A stretch of DNA of 52,024 nucleotides from DYIU01 sp038326775 (GCA_038326775.1 JBBQKJ010000019.1:1-52024); one strand, 5' to 3'. Positions 1-8,967 are shown, counted from the first letter of the stretch. Numbers and translations are program-made. The notes: generated by a model from the letters alone, not told the origin.

Positions 1-13
1 TCTCCTATTTATG

Positions 14-69
14 GCCCGGGGGCCTGACCCCAGGATGAATTCATGTCAGGGTGCCTGACCCCGGGATGA
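14..69. repeat. GGGGTCAG-family repeat, two tandem copies
   Basis: Two direct copies of a CCTGACCCC(A/G)GGATGA unit lie in this stretch. On the minus strand they read as TCATCC(T/C)GGGGTCAGGC. The inner copy supplies the last residues and the TGA stop of the MFS gene. The 16-base string ATTCATCCTGGGGTCA (minus 40-25) recurs exactly at 12631-12646. Confidence 0.7.
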
Positions 70-1335
70 CTCCTTGAGGAAGAGCGCAGCTATCAGGGCA
101 AATACGAAGAGTATCACCAGGAAGAACATCGACCAGAACGAGCCCGCGTTGGTCGCCTTGCTGCCCTTGATAGCCTCCATCAGCAGTGTCAGCACGACCC
201 CGCCCGCGTTGCCAAGCAGCAGCAGGATGGCCGTTGCGGTGCCGGTGAGGGCGTGGCCGGTGGTCTCCTCGGCGAATGTGAGTACGAGGGGAAAGGCGGC
301 GAAGATAAAGAACCCCGCGAACGCGGACGCGACAAAAACGCCGGTGGTTCCCTTGAGCGCCCCGATAAGGAATAGTGTTGGCAGCGCCACGCAGGCCGCC
401 ATGATGATGAACGGCTTTCTGCGCATATACTTGTCGGATAGTGCCGGCAGCACGACGCATCCCACAACCCCGGCCAGCACCATTACCGCGCCGATGTTAC
501 CTGCCGTAGTGGTCCCGATGCCCTTGGGTTGGAGGATCTTCTCCAGCAGCTGAAGGATCCCCACGAACGCGCCGTTGCCGATGAAGATTATGATGCAGAG
601 GAGACGGAAATCGTAGAGTGCGAATATCTTGCGAAAGCTGCCCCAGTCGATTGCGGCGGTCTCCGTCTGCAGCTCCTCCTCCGTACGCTTTGGAGGCTTT
701 GGCGGCTGCTTCCTGGCCAGCAGGAAGAAGAGCACCAGGGCGGCCAGCGCAACCAGGTTGAAGATGAGCACGATCCACCGAAGAGAGCTGAGCTGGTTCT
801 TTCCGAAGGCGTTGAGCAGCGCCGGGGTAAGCGCGAGTGTGACTATCATGCCCAGGAACAGCGAGAGCGTGGCTATACCAGTGGCCGTCGCCGATTCCTC
901 GGTGGGGAACCAGGTCGTCACCATCTTGGTGATCGAGTTCAAGACGAACGGCTGCCCGACCGCAATGCCTATCATCCCTATGAGCACGAGGGGGTAGTTG
1001 CCCGCGAACAGCCGCAGGAACCCGAACCCGGCGGTCAACGCGGCCCCCAACATGACCGCGTATCGGTAGCCCTTACGGTCGATGATGATACCCGCGGGTA
1101 TCGAGACCGGAATATAAAGAAGCGGGAACATGGTGGCGAGGAGCACGATCTTAAACTCGCTCAGGGGTAACCCCGGTGCCCCCATGAGCTTCTGAGTCTG
1201 AGAGGTAATGGGAGCGTAGTTCAGCCACATCATCTGGGTGACCGCGGCAACGAACATGAACGCCGCCAGCACGACCCAGCGGTAGCGGTACAGCCCGTAG
1301 GATTCATCCGGTTGTTCGGTGAGTTCCTCTTCCAT
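46..1335 (-). CDS. MFS transporter
   Basis: A major facilitator superfamily permease of about 429 residues with some 12 predicted hydrophobic helices. It moves a small solute across the inner membrane; the substrate is unknown. The N-terminal MMWLNYAPIT stretch in the first helix and the following PAGIIIDRKG loop (the MFS loop 2-3 region) resemble the FLVCR/DIRC2-like branch, but that sub-assignment is weak. A longer frame opens at 1395; the ATG at 1335 is preferred because an AGGGAGG site lies about 7 nt upstream. The C-terminal residues SSRGQAP and the stop are encoded by a GGGGTCAG-family repeat, so the native C-terminus has probably been altered. It is monocistronic as far as seen. Confidence 0.85.
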   Translation of the reverse strand: MEEELTEQPDESYGLYRYRWVVLAAFMFVAAVTQMMWLNYAPITSQTQKLMGAPGLPLSEFKIVLLATMFPLLYIPVSIPAGIIIDRKGYRYAVMLGAALTAGFGFLRLFAGNYPLVLIGMIGIAVGQPFVLNSITKMVTTWFPTEESATATGIATLSLFLGMIVTLALTPALLNAFGKNQLSSLRWIVLIFNLVALAALVLFFLLARKQPPKPPKRTEEELQTETAAIDWGSFRKIFALYDFRLLCIIIFIGNGAFVGILQLLEKILQPKGIGTTTAGNIGAVMVLAGVVGCVVLPALSDKYMRRKPFIIMAACVALPTLFLIGALKGTTGVFVASAFAGFFIFAAFPLVLTFAEETTGHALTGTATAILLLLGNAGGVVLTLLMEAIKGSKATNAGSFWSMFFLVILFVFALIAALFLKESSRGQAP

Positions 1336-1400
1336 GCCGCGCCTCCCTGCCAGGCCCTGTTCGCGACAGGGCGCCTCCGCGGGCCCGTCATCCACACCTT

Positions 1401-1430
1401 ATCATATTGGAACTCTACAAGGCGGGGCAA
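1401..1430 (-). promoter_or_regulatory. Candidate promoter for the MFS gene
   Basis: On the minus strand TTGCCC (1430-1425), an 18-nt spacer and TATGAT (1406-1401) form a sigma70-like promoter. It would give a leader of about 60 nt before the ATG at 1335. Only the motif supports it. Confidence 0.4.
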
Positions 1431-1703
1431 TAACAGAAAGGCAAACTGATGATTTGACCTCGAAATTATGCTACCTGTTGTTATATAGTATTCGCAACCG
1501 CAAACCATGGTGTGATAATGAGATCTAGGAACGTTTGAGGTCATGACTGTGGCGGCGAGTCTCGCTATGGCGCGGGGGAAAACCTACACATGTATTTGCG
1601 AGAAAACTGTGATACCTGGAGTAAGGGAAGGACGATGAAGATTTCCGGCGTATTTTGCCTTTGAATATATGGTCCTGGTCGTCGGGCGAAAGGAGGAGGT
1701 AAA
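1431..1703. other. Intergenic region between divergent genes, no gene seen
   Basis: About 370 bp separate the MFS start from the next start. Apart from the candidate MFS promoter and the ribosome site of the next gene (AGGAGGAGG, 1691-1699) I see no coding frame with a recognisable product, no tRNA and no strong hairpin. The stretch is noticeably more AT-rich than its surroundings. Confidence 0.5.
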
Positions 1704-2108
1704 GTGTGCGAACTCGCCCAGGTAACGTACACCTACGAGGTCAGTGGAGGGTTCCCAGCCTGGTTGATGGTTGTCGTTATCCTTGTTGGGATAGCGAGTT
1801 ATGTCTTCTCGTCGTTCTGTATCATGAAGATGGCTGACAGACTGGGGGTTGAGAACGGCTGGTTCGCTTTCATACCGTTCTTGAATATCTGGCTTTTATG
1901 CCAGATGGCCGACAAGGACAACACCTGGTTCATCTTAATGCTGGTATTCTCGTTCTGTTGTTCGATAGTCACCATGGTCATGGCGATAATCATCTTCATG
2001 GACGTCGCGGAGAAGCTTGGGTTTGAAAACTGGTGGGGGATACTGCTCATCATCCCGATTTTCAACTACTACGTTCTCTACAAGCTGGCGTTCACCGAGG
2101 CCAGGTAA
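1704..2108 (+). CDS. Small integral membrane protein, DUF5684-like
   Basis: A 134-residue protein with three hydrophobic segments (about residues 18-40, 72-98, 105-125). The pattern NGWFAFIPFLNIWLL followed later by NWWGILLIIPIFNYYVLYK matches the twin 'aromatic-FIP-x-N' signature of small membrane proteins annotated as DUF5684 or signal-peptidase-associated. Biochemical role is unknown. The GTG at 1704 is chosen because AGGAGGAGG ends 4 nt upstream. Base composition is lower in GC than neighbouring genes, which could reflect membrane-protein codon bias or transfer. It stands alone and is followed by a good terminator. Confidence 0.7.
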   Translation: MCELAQVTYTYEVSGGFPAWLMVVVILVGIASYVFSSFCIMKMADRLGVENGWFAFIPFLNIWLLCQMADKDNTWFILMLVFSFCCSIVTMVMAIIIFMDVAEKLGFENWWGILLIIPIFNYYVLYKLAFTEAR

Positions 2109-2130
2109 CTGTCTGAGCGTCACGTGATCT

Positions 2131-2168
2131 CTTGAGCCGGAGCTTCCCAGCCCCGGCTCAAGCTTTTT
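2131..2168 (+). terminator. Rho-independent terminator
   Basis: A 10-bp perfect stem (CTTGAGCCGG at 2131-2140 with CCGGCTCAAG at 2153-2162) is followed by C and five T. It ends the small membrane protein gene and overlaps the stop codon of the convergent lipocalin gene. Confidence 0.8.
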
Positions 2169-3258
2169 CGCGAGTCTTCATTGACTCTGAAGGATGCCGC
2201 CCGCGGAAAAGCATCTGCTCGTGGATGGTCTCGCCCGACAAGGTTGCGCGCTTGCCTTCCACCTCGACCCGGCCGCCCACGAGCGAGCGCCAGCGGAAGT
2301 AGTATGGCTTCGCGAGCGTCGCGTTGACGAGGCGCTTGAGGGGACCAGGCAGGCCCACCATGTCGGCCAGGTCCTGGGTCTCCACTATCTCGGCGACCCG
2401 CATGGTGAACTCACCCCGCGCGGGGCTCCGCTCGTCACCGAAGGACACCGTGATCAGGCGGGGATACGGGTGCATGAAGGCCGGGTCCTTTATCCAGTCT
2501 CGGTAAGAGACCGACAGGTCCGCCGACTCCATGACGAGGCGCTCGGCCCTGCTCAACAGGAACTTGTAGGTCTTGTCATAATCCCATGCTCTCTGCATGG
2601 TGATGTCGGACCATATTATCCCGAGATCGCCGGATACCACCTGACCCCAGTGCCAGTTGTCCACGGCGTGGAAGATCGGCGCCTCGCCCCAGTTGTGGTC
2701 GTGGTAGCCGTGCCCGCCCTCGAGCTCGACCCGCTCCCCGCCGACCAGGAGGCTGCCGCGCGCGCGGGCCATGGGGACAGGCACCAGCCAGCCCATTGTG
2801 TTGTACCGGGGGAAAGGAAGGAGGTCAACCGCGTCTCCTGCGGGCTTCCAGCCGGGCACGGTCGGCTCCAGGACCAGCTCCACCATGTCACCCTCCGCCT
2901 CGACGCGGACCTCGTAGCGGCCCCCCGAGAAACGCGCGTAGCTGTCGCCGATACGAACGTCGCAGCGGTCGCGCGAAGCGCTGAACAGCTTCCTGCGCGG
3001 GAAGATGTAGTGCTTGGCGTGCGTGCCGTCAGGCTTGTAGATGGAGAGCTGGACCGTGCACTGCCTCCTCCAGGGCCTGGAGTAGTTCATCGGCCAGAGG
3101 ATGGCGACCGCCGAGTATCCGTTATCGAACGCCGCCTGGAAGTACCACCACTCGTAGTGAAAGCCCTTCTGGCGGTGGAGCCCGTCCTCGCCGGGCGCGA
3201 GACCTTCGTTGAGCTCGCTGCCCCGCCGGCTAATATTTGGCCTCGGATCTGATTTCAT
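2158..3258 (-). CDS. CrtC/AttH-like lipocalin-fold protein
   Basis: A 366-residue protein of the carotenoid 1,2-hydratase (CrtC)/AttH superfamily. The family is built of two lipocalin-like beta barrels and adds water to, or binds, isoprenoid or other lipid chains. Diagnostic motifs are EWWYF near residue 35 and the GYHDHNWG motif near residue 185, whose His and Asp form the active pocket in hydratases. No signal peptide is visible. The only in-frame ATG (3258) lies inside a partial GGGGTCAG-family repeat and has no clear Shine-Dalgarno, so the start may be repeat-derived. A CruF-type membrane protein elsewhere in the window (44518-45486) may belong to the same isoprenoid pathway; that link is inference. 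Confidence 0.75.
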   Translation of the reverse strand: MKSDPRPNISRRGSELNEGLAPGEDGLHRQKGFHYEWWYFQAAFDNGYSAVAILWPMNYSRPWRRQCTVQLSIYKPDGTHAKHYIFPRRKLFSASRDRCDVRIGDSYARFSGGRYEVRVEAEGDMVELVLEPTVPGWKPAGDAVDLLPFPRYNTMGWLVPVPMARARGSLLVGGERVELEGGHGYHDHNWGEAPIFHAVDNWHWGQVVSGDLGIIWSDITMQRAWDYDKTYKFLLSRAERLVMESADLSVSYRDWIKDPAFMHPYPRLITVSFGDERSPARGEFTMRVAEIVETQDLADMVGLPGPLKRLVNATLAKPYYFRWRSLVGGRVEVEGKRATLSGETIHEQMLFRGRHPSESMKTREKA

Positions 3259-3262
3259 CAGT
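3244..3262. repeat. Partial GGGGTCAG-family repeat (tail only)
   Basis: The stretch GGATCTGATTTCATCAG resembles the TGATTTCATTAG tail seen at 33346-33357 and 45484-45495. It contributes the first codons of the lipocalin gene on the minus strand and lies just upstream of a truncated flotillin-like frame. Confidence 0.45.
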
Positions 3263-3313
3263 TATTGCCTGCGCCTGCATCAATCGTTCCCGGATAGCCA
3301 ACCAGAAGATATC

Positions 3314-3739
3314 ATGAGCACGGTTAGAAAGTCCCGCTCCTCCACGGCGCGACGTGGGGGGAATCGCATTCCCCCAAGTCGGGCCGGGCTTCCAGGGGGA
3401 ACTCCTCATGCTACCTTCATCCGTGACACGGGCGCCGCGAAGGGCGCAGAGGTGGAGGCGGTCGGCATGGCGCGCGCGAAAGCTTACAAGGAGCAGGTCA
3501 GAGCGCTGGGCCGGGGGCCGACGGCGCTGGTCAACTCGGTCGACGCGCTATCGCGGAGCGGCCAGAAGTTCGTGCCCAACATCCTGGTGGTGGGCGGCGG
3601 CGGCCAGACGCTCGAGGGTCTTGCCGCGCAGGTAATGGGCCTGCTGGATACAAGGGAGGAGGAGCCTGTCGCCGCCGGTGCGGCCGCGGCTCCAGCGCCG
3701 CCTCCGGAAGCCGCACCCCCGGCACCGGCTTCATCGTAG
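3314..3739 (+). pseudogene. Flotillin/SPFH protein, C-terminal remnant
   Basis: About 141 codons from an ATG at 3314 with no convincing ribosome site. Residues about 45-110 (AVGMARAKAYKEQVRAL ... ALVNSV ... FVPNILVVGGGG, TLEGLAAQVMGLL) match the C-terminal end of bacterial SPFH/flotillin proteins: the end of the coiled-coil followed by the conserved P-x-I-x-V-x-G-G segment. The N-terminal membrane hairpin, SPFH domain and most of the coiled coil are missing. An Ala/Pro-rich tail follows. The upstream break lies close to the partial repeat at 3244-3262. I read it as a 5'-deleted gene; a short functional protein cannot be excluded. Confidence 0.5.
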
Positions 3740-3875
3740 TCGGCCACGGTTTGATCCAGGCTCTTGGAGCCGCTCGGAAGGTTGTGCCCGTTCAACCGGT
3801 TTCCACCGCGCGTCGGAGACATCACCCGCGGCACTCCTTTCGGCCCAGATTGAAATACACGCGGAGGTGGATAGA

Positions 3876-4715
3876 GTGAACGATGTTCAAAGTAAGGTAG
3901 TGGTTGTTACCGGCGCGGCTAGCGGAATTGGCCGCGAGATAGCCCGCGCTTTCGCGGACCGAGGCGCGCGCCTGGCCATCTGCGATATCGACGGCCGGGG
4001 CCTGGATGAGCTCCAGGCGGAGGTGTCGAGCGCGGGGCGCCGGTGCTACCAGGAGATAGTGGACGTCGCTCAGGCAGGGCAGGTCGAGGAGTTTTGCGCC
4101 AACGTCTACCGCGAGATGGGCCGCGTGGACGTGCTGGTCAATAACGCGGGCATCGCCTGCGGGGGAAGGTTCGAGACCGTGAGCCTGGACGACTGGCAAT
4201 GGATACTGGGTGTCAACCTCTGGGGTGTCGTCCACGGGTGCCACTTCTTTTATCCACGCATGATCGGGCAGGGAGGGGGAGGGCACATCATCAACATCGC
4301 CTCGGCGGCGGGGCTGGGTCCGTTTCCCTTCATGTCTGCATACTGCGTGACAAAGAGCGCGGTGCTGGCGATCTCCCGCACGCTAAGGGCGGAGGCGGCG
4401 CTGAACGGCATCGGTGTTTCCGCGATCTGCCCCGGTTTCGTCAACACCAACATCATCGGGACGGCGAAGGTGACCTGTGGGACCAGGCGCTCCTCGGCGG
4501 AGGAGTTGATCGGCACGGTGAATCGCCTCTACGGCCTGGTTGGCTGGCCTCCGGAGCGGGTTGCCAGAGCGGTGGTCAAAGCGGTGGAGAAGGACCTCGC
4601 AGTTGTCAAGGTCGGCTTTGAGACCTACCTGGTCGATGCCATAGACAGGCTTGCCCCGCGGCTTGTCGATCGTGCCAACAGGCGTGCCTTCAGATTTGGC
4701 AACCGTTGGCTTTGA
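3876..4715 (+). CDS. Short-chain dehydrogenase/reductase
   Basis: A classical SDR of 279 residues, an NAD(P)(H)-dependent oxidoreductase acting on a hydroxyl or keto group; substrate unknown. Visible motifs are the TGAASGIG cofactor loop (residues 12-19), NNAG (89-92), catalytic Ser143, and Tyr156/Lys160 in SAYCVTK. The acidic Asp at the end of the second strand (CDIDG) favours NAD. The frame is open further upstream, but GTG at 3876 is preferred: a GGAGGT site lies 7 nt before it. It precedes a TetR regulator by about 130 bp in the same direction, a common pairing for lipid or xenobiotic catabolism. Confidence 0.85.
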   Translation: MNDVQSKVVVVTGAASGIGREIARAFADRGARLAICDIDGRGLDELQAEVSSAGRRCYQEIVDVAQAGQVEEFCANVYREMGRVDVLVNNAGIACGGRFETVSLDDWQWILGVNLWGVVHGCHFFYPRMIGQGGGGHIINIASAAGLGPFPFMSAYCVTKSAVLAISRTLRAEAALNGIGVSAICPGFVNTNIIGTAKVTCGTRRSSAEELIGTVNRLYGLVGWPPERVARAVVKAVEKDLAVVKVGFETYLVDAIDRLAPRLVDRANRRAFRFGNRWL

Positions 4716-4772
4716 AAGAGGTCGAGTTAAGCCGCCCGTCACGCCGGAGGAGAAATCGGAGAATTGTCGATC

Positions 4773-4801
4773 ACCCCTCGACTCTTCTCCTGTCGGGGTT
4801 T
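4773..4801 (+). terminator. Weak terminator-like hairpin
   Basis: ACCCC-T-CGAC pairs with GTCGGGGT across a 9-nt loop with one bulged T; only two T follow. It lies between the SDR gene and the TetR promoter region. Confidence 0.3.
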
Positions 4802-4805
4802 ATGG

Positions 4806-4821
4806 TACTGATATGTCAGTA
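4806..4821 (+). promoter_or_regulatory. Candidate TetR operator
   Basis: The 16-bp element TACTGATATGTCAGTA has perfect 6-bp inverted arms around a 4-bp centre and lies 22 bp before the TetR start codon, where an autorepressor would bind. A similar element (CTGACCGGTCAG) lies upstream of the epimerase gene at 16577. Confidence 0.5.
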
Positions 4822-4843
4822 TCGGTAAAGAGGGGACAGGAAG

Positions 4844-5515
4844 ATGAGGATGGACCCGGTGGAAAGGAAGGAGCAGGTCCTCGCGGTTGCCGCGAAGGTC
4901 TTCGCCGAGAAGGGCTACCGGGCGGCCAACGTCACCGATATAGTGACAGGCGCGGGAATCGGCCGCGGCACCTTCTACCTGTATTTCAATTCGAAACAAG
5001 ACGTCTTCCTAGCCATCGTCGAGAAGTACTTCTCCGATCTCGTCGATATACTCGCCGAGAACAGGAAGCGCCTCGATACGGAGACACAGGGTGGCGGAAG
5101 AGCACTTGGCACCTGGCGCGGGAACATGCTCCGCTTCCTCGAGTACCACCGCGACAACCCCGACATTACCTCGATAATCTACCGCGACGCGCTGGGTAGC
5201 GACGAGCACTTCGCTTCGAGGGTCGCCGAGCTGAACGCGATTGCTAAAAGACAACTTCTCGAGGAGTTTCGTTCACTCGAGAAGACAGGTGTGCTGCGCG
5301 AGTGCAACCTCGAGTTGGTCGTGACCATAATCATGGGCTCCCTCATCAACGTGATAATGCGGCATATCGTGGGAGGGGAGGGCCCGGGCCTCGAGGATAT
5401 CGTCGACGAGTTCATGCAGTATCACGCCCGCGCGCTCATCAGGCCTGAGGGTGAAATCGCGGGCGCCTCGAGTGAAGCGACGGCGGGCACGAAGGCGCGC
5501 AAGCGCAAGGCGTGA
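4844..5515 (+). CDS. TetR/AcrR family transcriptional regulator
   Basis: A 223-residue one-component repressor. Residues about 8-55 form the TetR DNA-binding domain, with the characteristic turn GIGRGTFYLYFNSKQDVFLA. The rest is a helical ligand-binding/dimerisation domain, ending in a basic tail (TKARKRKA). A GGACAGGAAG site precedes the ATG at 4844. An inverted repeat at 4806-4821 in its own leader suggests autoregulation. The ligand is not predictable; with the upstream SDR and the related operator before an epimerase gene, a lipid or acyl-CoA-type effector is possible. Confidence 0.9.
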   Translation: MRMDPVERKEQVLAVAAKVFAEKGYRAANVTDIVTGAGIGRGTFYLYFNSKQDVFLAIVEKYFSDLVDILAENRKRLDTETQGGGRALGTWRGNMLRFLEYHRDNPDITSIIYRDALGSDEHFASRVAELNAIAKRQLLEEFRSLEKTGVLRECNLELVVTIIMGSLINVIMRHIVGGEGPGLEDIVDEFMQYHARALIRPEGEIAGASSEATAGTKARKRKA

Positions 5516-5567
5516 GCATTTCGGAGCCCGTCTGGAAGAGGAAGACTGACGCGTTAAGGAGGCAGTG

Positions 5568-5852
5568 ATGGAAGAGGCCGCGGGAAAGAAGACAAAATAT
5601 GCGGCGTGGCACAAGGCGGTCCTGGTCGGGTGCGTGGTGATCGCGCTCATCGGCACGGTGGGCGTGATCGGGGCGATGGTCAGGATGTCGGGCACCGTCG
5701 AGGAATATGGGGGCACCGTTGGCGCGCCATTTGTTGTCGCGTTCCTGCTGGTGCTCCTGTCGTTCTGGCTTTTCGCGGGCTCCGGCGCGCTGCTCGTCTA
5801 TATCGCGAAGACCGGGCGCGACATCAAGGACATGCTGGAGGCGCGACCCTGA
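5568..5852 (+). CDS. Small two-helix membrane protein
   Basis: A 94-residue hypothetical protein with two hydrophobic segments (about residues 14-38 and 52-82) separated by a short, Gly-rich loop, and charged ends. No family recognised. AAGGAGG at 5556-5562 gives best spacing to the ATG at 5568 (a GTG lies directly before it). It is the first gene of a co-directional run with the phosphodiesterase and metallophosphoesterase, so it may be a small partner of that envelope system. Confidence 0.65.
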   Translation: MEEAAGKKTKYAAWHKAVLVGCVVIALIGTVGVIGAMVRMSGTVEEYGGTVGAPFVVAFLLVLLSFWLFAGSGALLVYIAKTGRDIKDMLEARP

Positions 5853-5896
5853 AAGCGAGCCGTGTCTTAACAAGGCTGATGAAAAAAGGATTTTCG

Positions 5897-8758
5897 ATGA
5901 AAAGCTCCGAGAGAAAAATCGGCTCGCGCCGGGCAAAGCTCGGCCTGTCGGTGCTGTGTATCATCGCGGTGAGCGTTGCGATATTGCCCGCTTCTGTCGT
6001 GGGGGCGCCCGCGACGTCCGCCCGGGGCGGTGGAGCCACGTTCGACCTCTACAGCATGTTCCCGCAGCAGATGCTGGCGCCGTCCACGGGCAAGACGAGC
6101 ACCTTCGCGCCGCTCGAGACGCGCAACATAGGCTCCAAAGCAAGCGGAGAGGTGACGCTCGCCGCCGCGCCGGAGTCGGGGTACTTCACCGCGGATGTGA
6201 AGCCCGCGAAGGTAGACCCCGGCGGCAGGGACGGCAAGGTGAAGTCGCGTGTGAACATCTCGTGTGAAAAGAACACGCCCGACGGCACCGTGGGATACGT
6301 CAAGGTGACGGGCAGGCGCGGCTCAGAAGAACACCGCGTCTGGCTCAAGGTGAACGCGCTTGCCTCCAGCCCGTCGGTGGAGCTGTCTCGGGGCGTCCCG
6401 TTTACCGGGCAGGGCCGCCTCGACGCGGAGCTCCAACCTTACACCGGTAAGCCTCTCACCTGGCACATCTCGGCCAAAAACGATGGTGGGGACGAGGACA
6501 CGTTTGAACTCGGTTACAAGGCAGGCTTCCCGTGCAGGGTGACGTTCAGGAACATCAACGGCAAGAAGGTCGACAGCGTGAAGGTCAAGGGGAAGACCCG
6601 CAACCTGCTGTTCGCAAGGCCGGCGGAGCTGACAGTCGAGGTGGTTCCTCGGGGCGAGCTTCCCGGGAACAAGCCGCAGGACCTCACCCTCGTTCTGGGG
6701 CCCGGCAAGAACACCGCCAGGACCTCGGAGATAAAGGTGCAGGTGCTGAACCCCGGGGGGCTGTTCTGCATAAACGACCTGGAAGGCATGCGCCCGCACG
6801 CGCACCAGGTGATGCCATCCGAGGCCACGTCGTTCGTTTTCCACGTGTCGAACACCGGGGACAGGCCCGGGGACGTCAAGCTCTCGCTCGACGGCGACAC
6901 GGCCAGGTGGCAGGCGCGCCTTGGCAAAGCGGAAGTGAAAGGCCTCAAGCCCGGTCAGACCGAGGGGGTCGCCCTGAAGATGACCGCGCCCCGCGACGCG
7001 GCGCCGGGTGAGCGGGGCGAGTTCACCCTCACTGCGGAAGCGGGCAAAAAGCGCGAGGACGTAACGGTAGCGGCCGAGGTCACAGACTCCCGCAACATCT
7101 ACTTCTGGTCGGTCGACTCCATGGACCCGGAGTACATGTATCTCGACAAGGCGGGCACCGGGCCCGGCAGTGACGGCGACTGGCTCATGCCCAACACGCG
7201 AGCCTTCCTGAAGCAGGGCGCGAACTACTCGGACGCCCGGGCTTACCTTCCCTCGGCGACAGACATGAACCACACCAACGCCCTCGCCGGGACCTACACC
7301 GGGACCCAGGGCATCTACATGGTGGGAGGGACGTTCAGGGGTTTCACGGAGCACGACGAGGTGCTCTCCGGCAACAACTCCATGAGCCTGATGCGATACG
7401 GGCCCGACGGCAAGCCGATCGACCGCGTTTACGAGGTCGCCAGGCAGCAGACCGGTGGAAAGGCCCTGACAGGCTTCTGGTCGAACAAGAACTGGCTGGC
7501 CGACCTCGAGGGGGAGCGCGGCGTTGACATCGTGGGGCACTCGGAGAAATGGCCGCTCTTCTTCGAGCCGCCGCCCAGGTACCGGGCGGCCGGCGATCCG
7601 TTGACAGATAGCAACCCGGGCGACCCGCTCTCGGCGGCCCCCAGGTGTATCTTCCACAGCAACAACGCGAACGCGGTCGTCCTCCCGACTGTGCTGGGGC
7701 AGTTCGACCTCTACTACGGGTTCAGGATGCTAAACACACCGATCTCTCTGCTGTTCGGCAGGCAGCCTGGCATGCACGAGGAGGACCGCTACATCTACGA
7801 TGAGTTCGAGCGCTCCATTGTCGAGGAGGACCCTGACGTCGCCTACATCAACGTAGCGGACCTCGACAACACCGGTCACTTCACCGGTGCGTCGTGGGCC
7901 CAGGACGAGTGGGTGAAGAGCGGGAAAGGCACGGCGTACGACGAGAATATATACAGCCCCTGGATGCGGCGCGATGATTGCCTCGACATAGCACGCGAGG
8001 AGGACGTCCTCTTCGGCAGGTTCCTGGGCACGCTCAAGGCGCGCGGCGTCTACGAAAACAGCACCATCGTCCTGCTCTCCGACCACGGCATGGAGAACTT
8101 GAAGGACCCAGGGGCGGGGTACGAGGTCATAGACCTGCGCCAGATCCTGCGCGAGGGCGGCTACCTGCGCTTCGAGGACTATAACGAGGCGGGAGGCACG
8201 GAGATAAACCTGGTGTGGTGCGACGACGCGAAGAAGACCGCCGACATCCAGAGGATACTCGAGGGCTACACCATCGACGACCCGAAGCTCGGCACTGTGC
8301 ACCCGCTGATCGTCATCAACCGGACTGAGATGAAGGACGGCAAGGATTTCGGCACGGCCGGAAGGGTGCTGCCGGGCGAGCTTTACTCCGAGTATTGGAT
8401 AAACAACCCCGACCCGGTGAACGGCGAGCAGTGGCCCGACCTGTTCGTGTTCCCGCAGTACAACTACCAGGTGATGGCCCACGGCGACGCCCTGGCGAGC
8501 GGCATCAATAACGTCGGCTTCAACCTGGGGATAAACGTTCCCGACCAGGTTCTCCTCGGGTTGCCCGGCGCGCACGGAGGCCTGCAGACGGAGCACATAC
8601 CGCTCGTCCTGAAGGCGCCGGCGGGTATCGCGGGATATACGGGCGGGAGCGATTTCAAGGGCACCGTAGGCATCGGCGACATCGCCCCGACCATCTACGG
8701 GATAATGGGCTGGCCGGTCCCCGGCTGCGTGGACGGAAAACCGCTGCCGGCAAAGTGA
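5897..8758 (+). CDS. Secreted type I phosphodiesterase / alkaline phosphatase superfamily protein
   Basis: A 953-residue exported protein. Residues 1-45 form a signal peptide (basic start, hydrophobic LGLSVLCIIAVSVAIL, cleavage near VVGAPA). Residues about 45-395 look like tandem Ig-like or NEW3-type beta domains. Residues about 398-953 match the type I phosphodiesterase/nucleotide pyrophosphatase fold: VDSMDPEY (first metal Asp), LPSATDMNHTN (nucleophilic Thr near 452), VADLDNTGHFTG (Asp/His near 655), LSDHGMEN (Asp/His near 728) and GAHGG (His near 891). It should hydrolyse phosphodiester or phosphomonoester bonds outside the membrane; substrate unknown. The ATG at 5897 has AAAAAAGGA about 6 nt upstream; an ATG at 5879 is also possible. 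Confidence 0.85.
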   Translation: MKSSERKIGSRRAKLGLSVLCIIAVSVAILPASVVGAPATSARGGGATFDLYSMFPQQMLAPSTGKTSTFAPLETRNIGSKASGEVTLAAAPESGYFTADVKPAKVDPGGRDGKVKSRVNISCEKNTPDGTVGYVKVTGRRGSEEHRVWLKVNALASSPSVELSRGVPFTGQGRLDAELQPYTGKPLTWHISAKNDGGDEDTFELGYKAGFPCRVTFRNINGKKVDSVKVKGKTRNLLFARPAELTVEVVPRGELPGNKPQDLTLVLGPGKNTARTSEIKVQVLNPGGLFCINDLEGMRPHAHQVMPSEATSFVFHVSNTGDRPGDVKLSLDGDTARWQARLGKAEVKGLKPGQTEGVALKMTAPRDAAPGERGEFTLTAEAGKKREDVTVAAEVTDSRNIYFWSVDSMDPEYMYLDKAGTGPGSDGDWLMPNTRAFLKQGANYSDARAYLPSATDMNHTNALAGTYTGTQGIYMVGGTFRGFTEHDEVLSGNNSMSLMRYGPDGKPIDRVYEVARQQTGGKALTGFWSNKNWLADLEGERGVDIVGHSEKWPLFFEPPPRYRAAGDPLTDSNPGDPLSAAPRCIFHSNNANAVVLPTVLGQFDLYYGFRMLNTPISLLFGRQPGMHEEDRYIYDEFERSIVEEDPDVAYINVADLDNTGHFTGASWAQDEWVKSGKGTAYDENIYSPWMRRDDCLDIAREEDVLFGRFLGTLKARGVYENSTIVLLSDHGMENLKDPGAGYEVIDLRQILREGGYLRFEDYNEAGGTEINLVWCDDAKKTADIQRILEGYTIDDPKLGTVHPLIVINRTEMKDGKDFGTAGRVLPGELYSEYWINNPDPVNGEQWPDLFVFPQYNYQVMAHGDALASGINNVGFNLGINVPDQVLLGLPGAHGGLQTEHIPLVLKAPAGIAGYTGGSDFKGTVGIGDIAPTIYGIMGWPVPGCVDGKPLPAK

Positions 8759-8961
8759 TGGAACGATCGGGGCATGATAAAGTAGGGGCGGGCCGCGTGT
8801 CCACCCTCTACCTTTTTGGCCGATGCTCAAAGCTCCTCACCGTGGTAGCCATCGCCGCCGTGATCTTACAGCTGCCTGGCGCCACGCTGGCCCGCTATGC
8901 GATTATCAGGTGCGGCGAGTCCGGGGGCGAGGCATTGAAGGAAACGGCACGGGGCGAGTAA
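8758..8961 (+). CDS. Small hypothetical membrane protein
   Basis: A 67-codon frame whose ATG overlaps the TGA of the phosphodiesterase gene (TGATG), typical of translational coupling. It contains one hydrophobic segment, LLTVVAIAAVILQLPGATLA, near the middle and a charged C-terminus. No family recognised and no independent ribosome site. It could be a real coupled membrane peptide or non-coding spacer. Confidence 0.4.
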   Translation: MERSGHDKVGAGRVSTLYLFGRCSKLLTVVAIAAVILQLPGATLARYAIIRCGESGGEALKETARGE

Positions 8962-8967
8962 GAGGTT

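Noticed and set aside
5606..5896. In-frame N-terminal extension of the phosphodiesterase
   Set aside because: It overlaps the small membrane gene in another frame and precedes a clear signal peptide starting at 5897.
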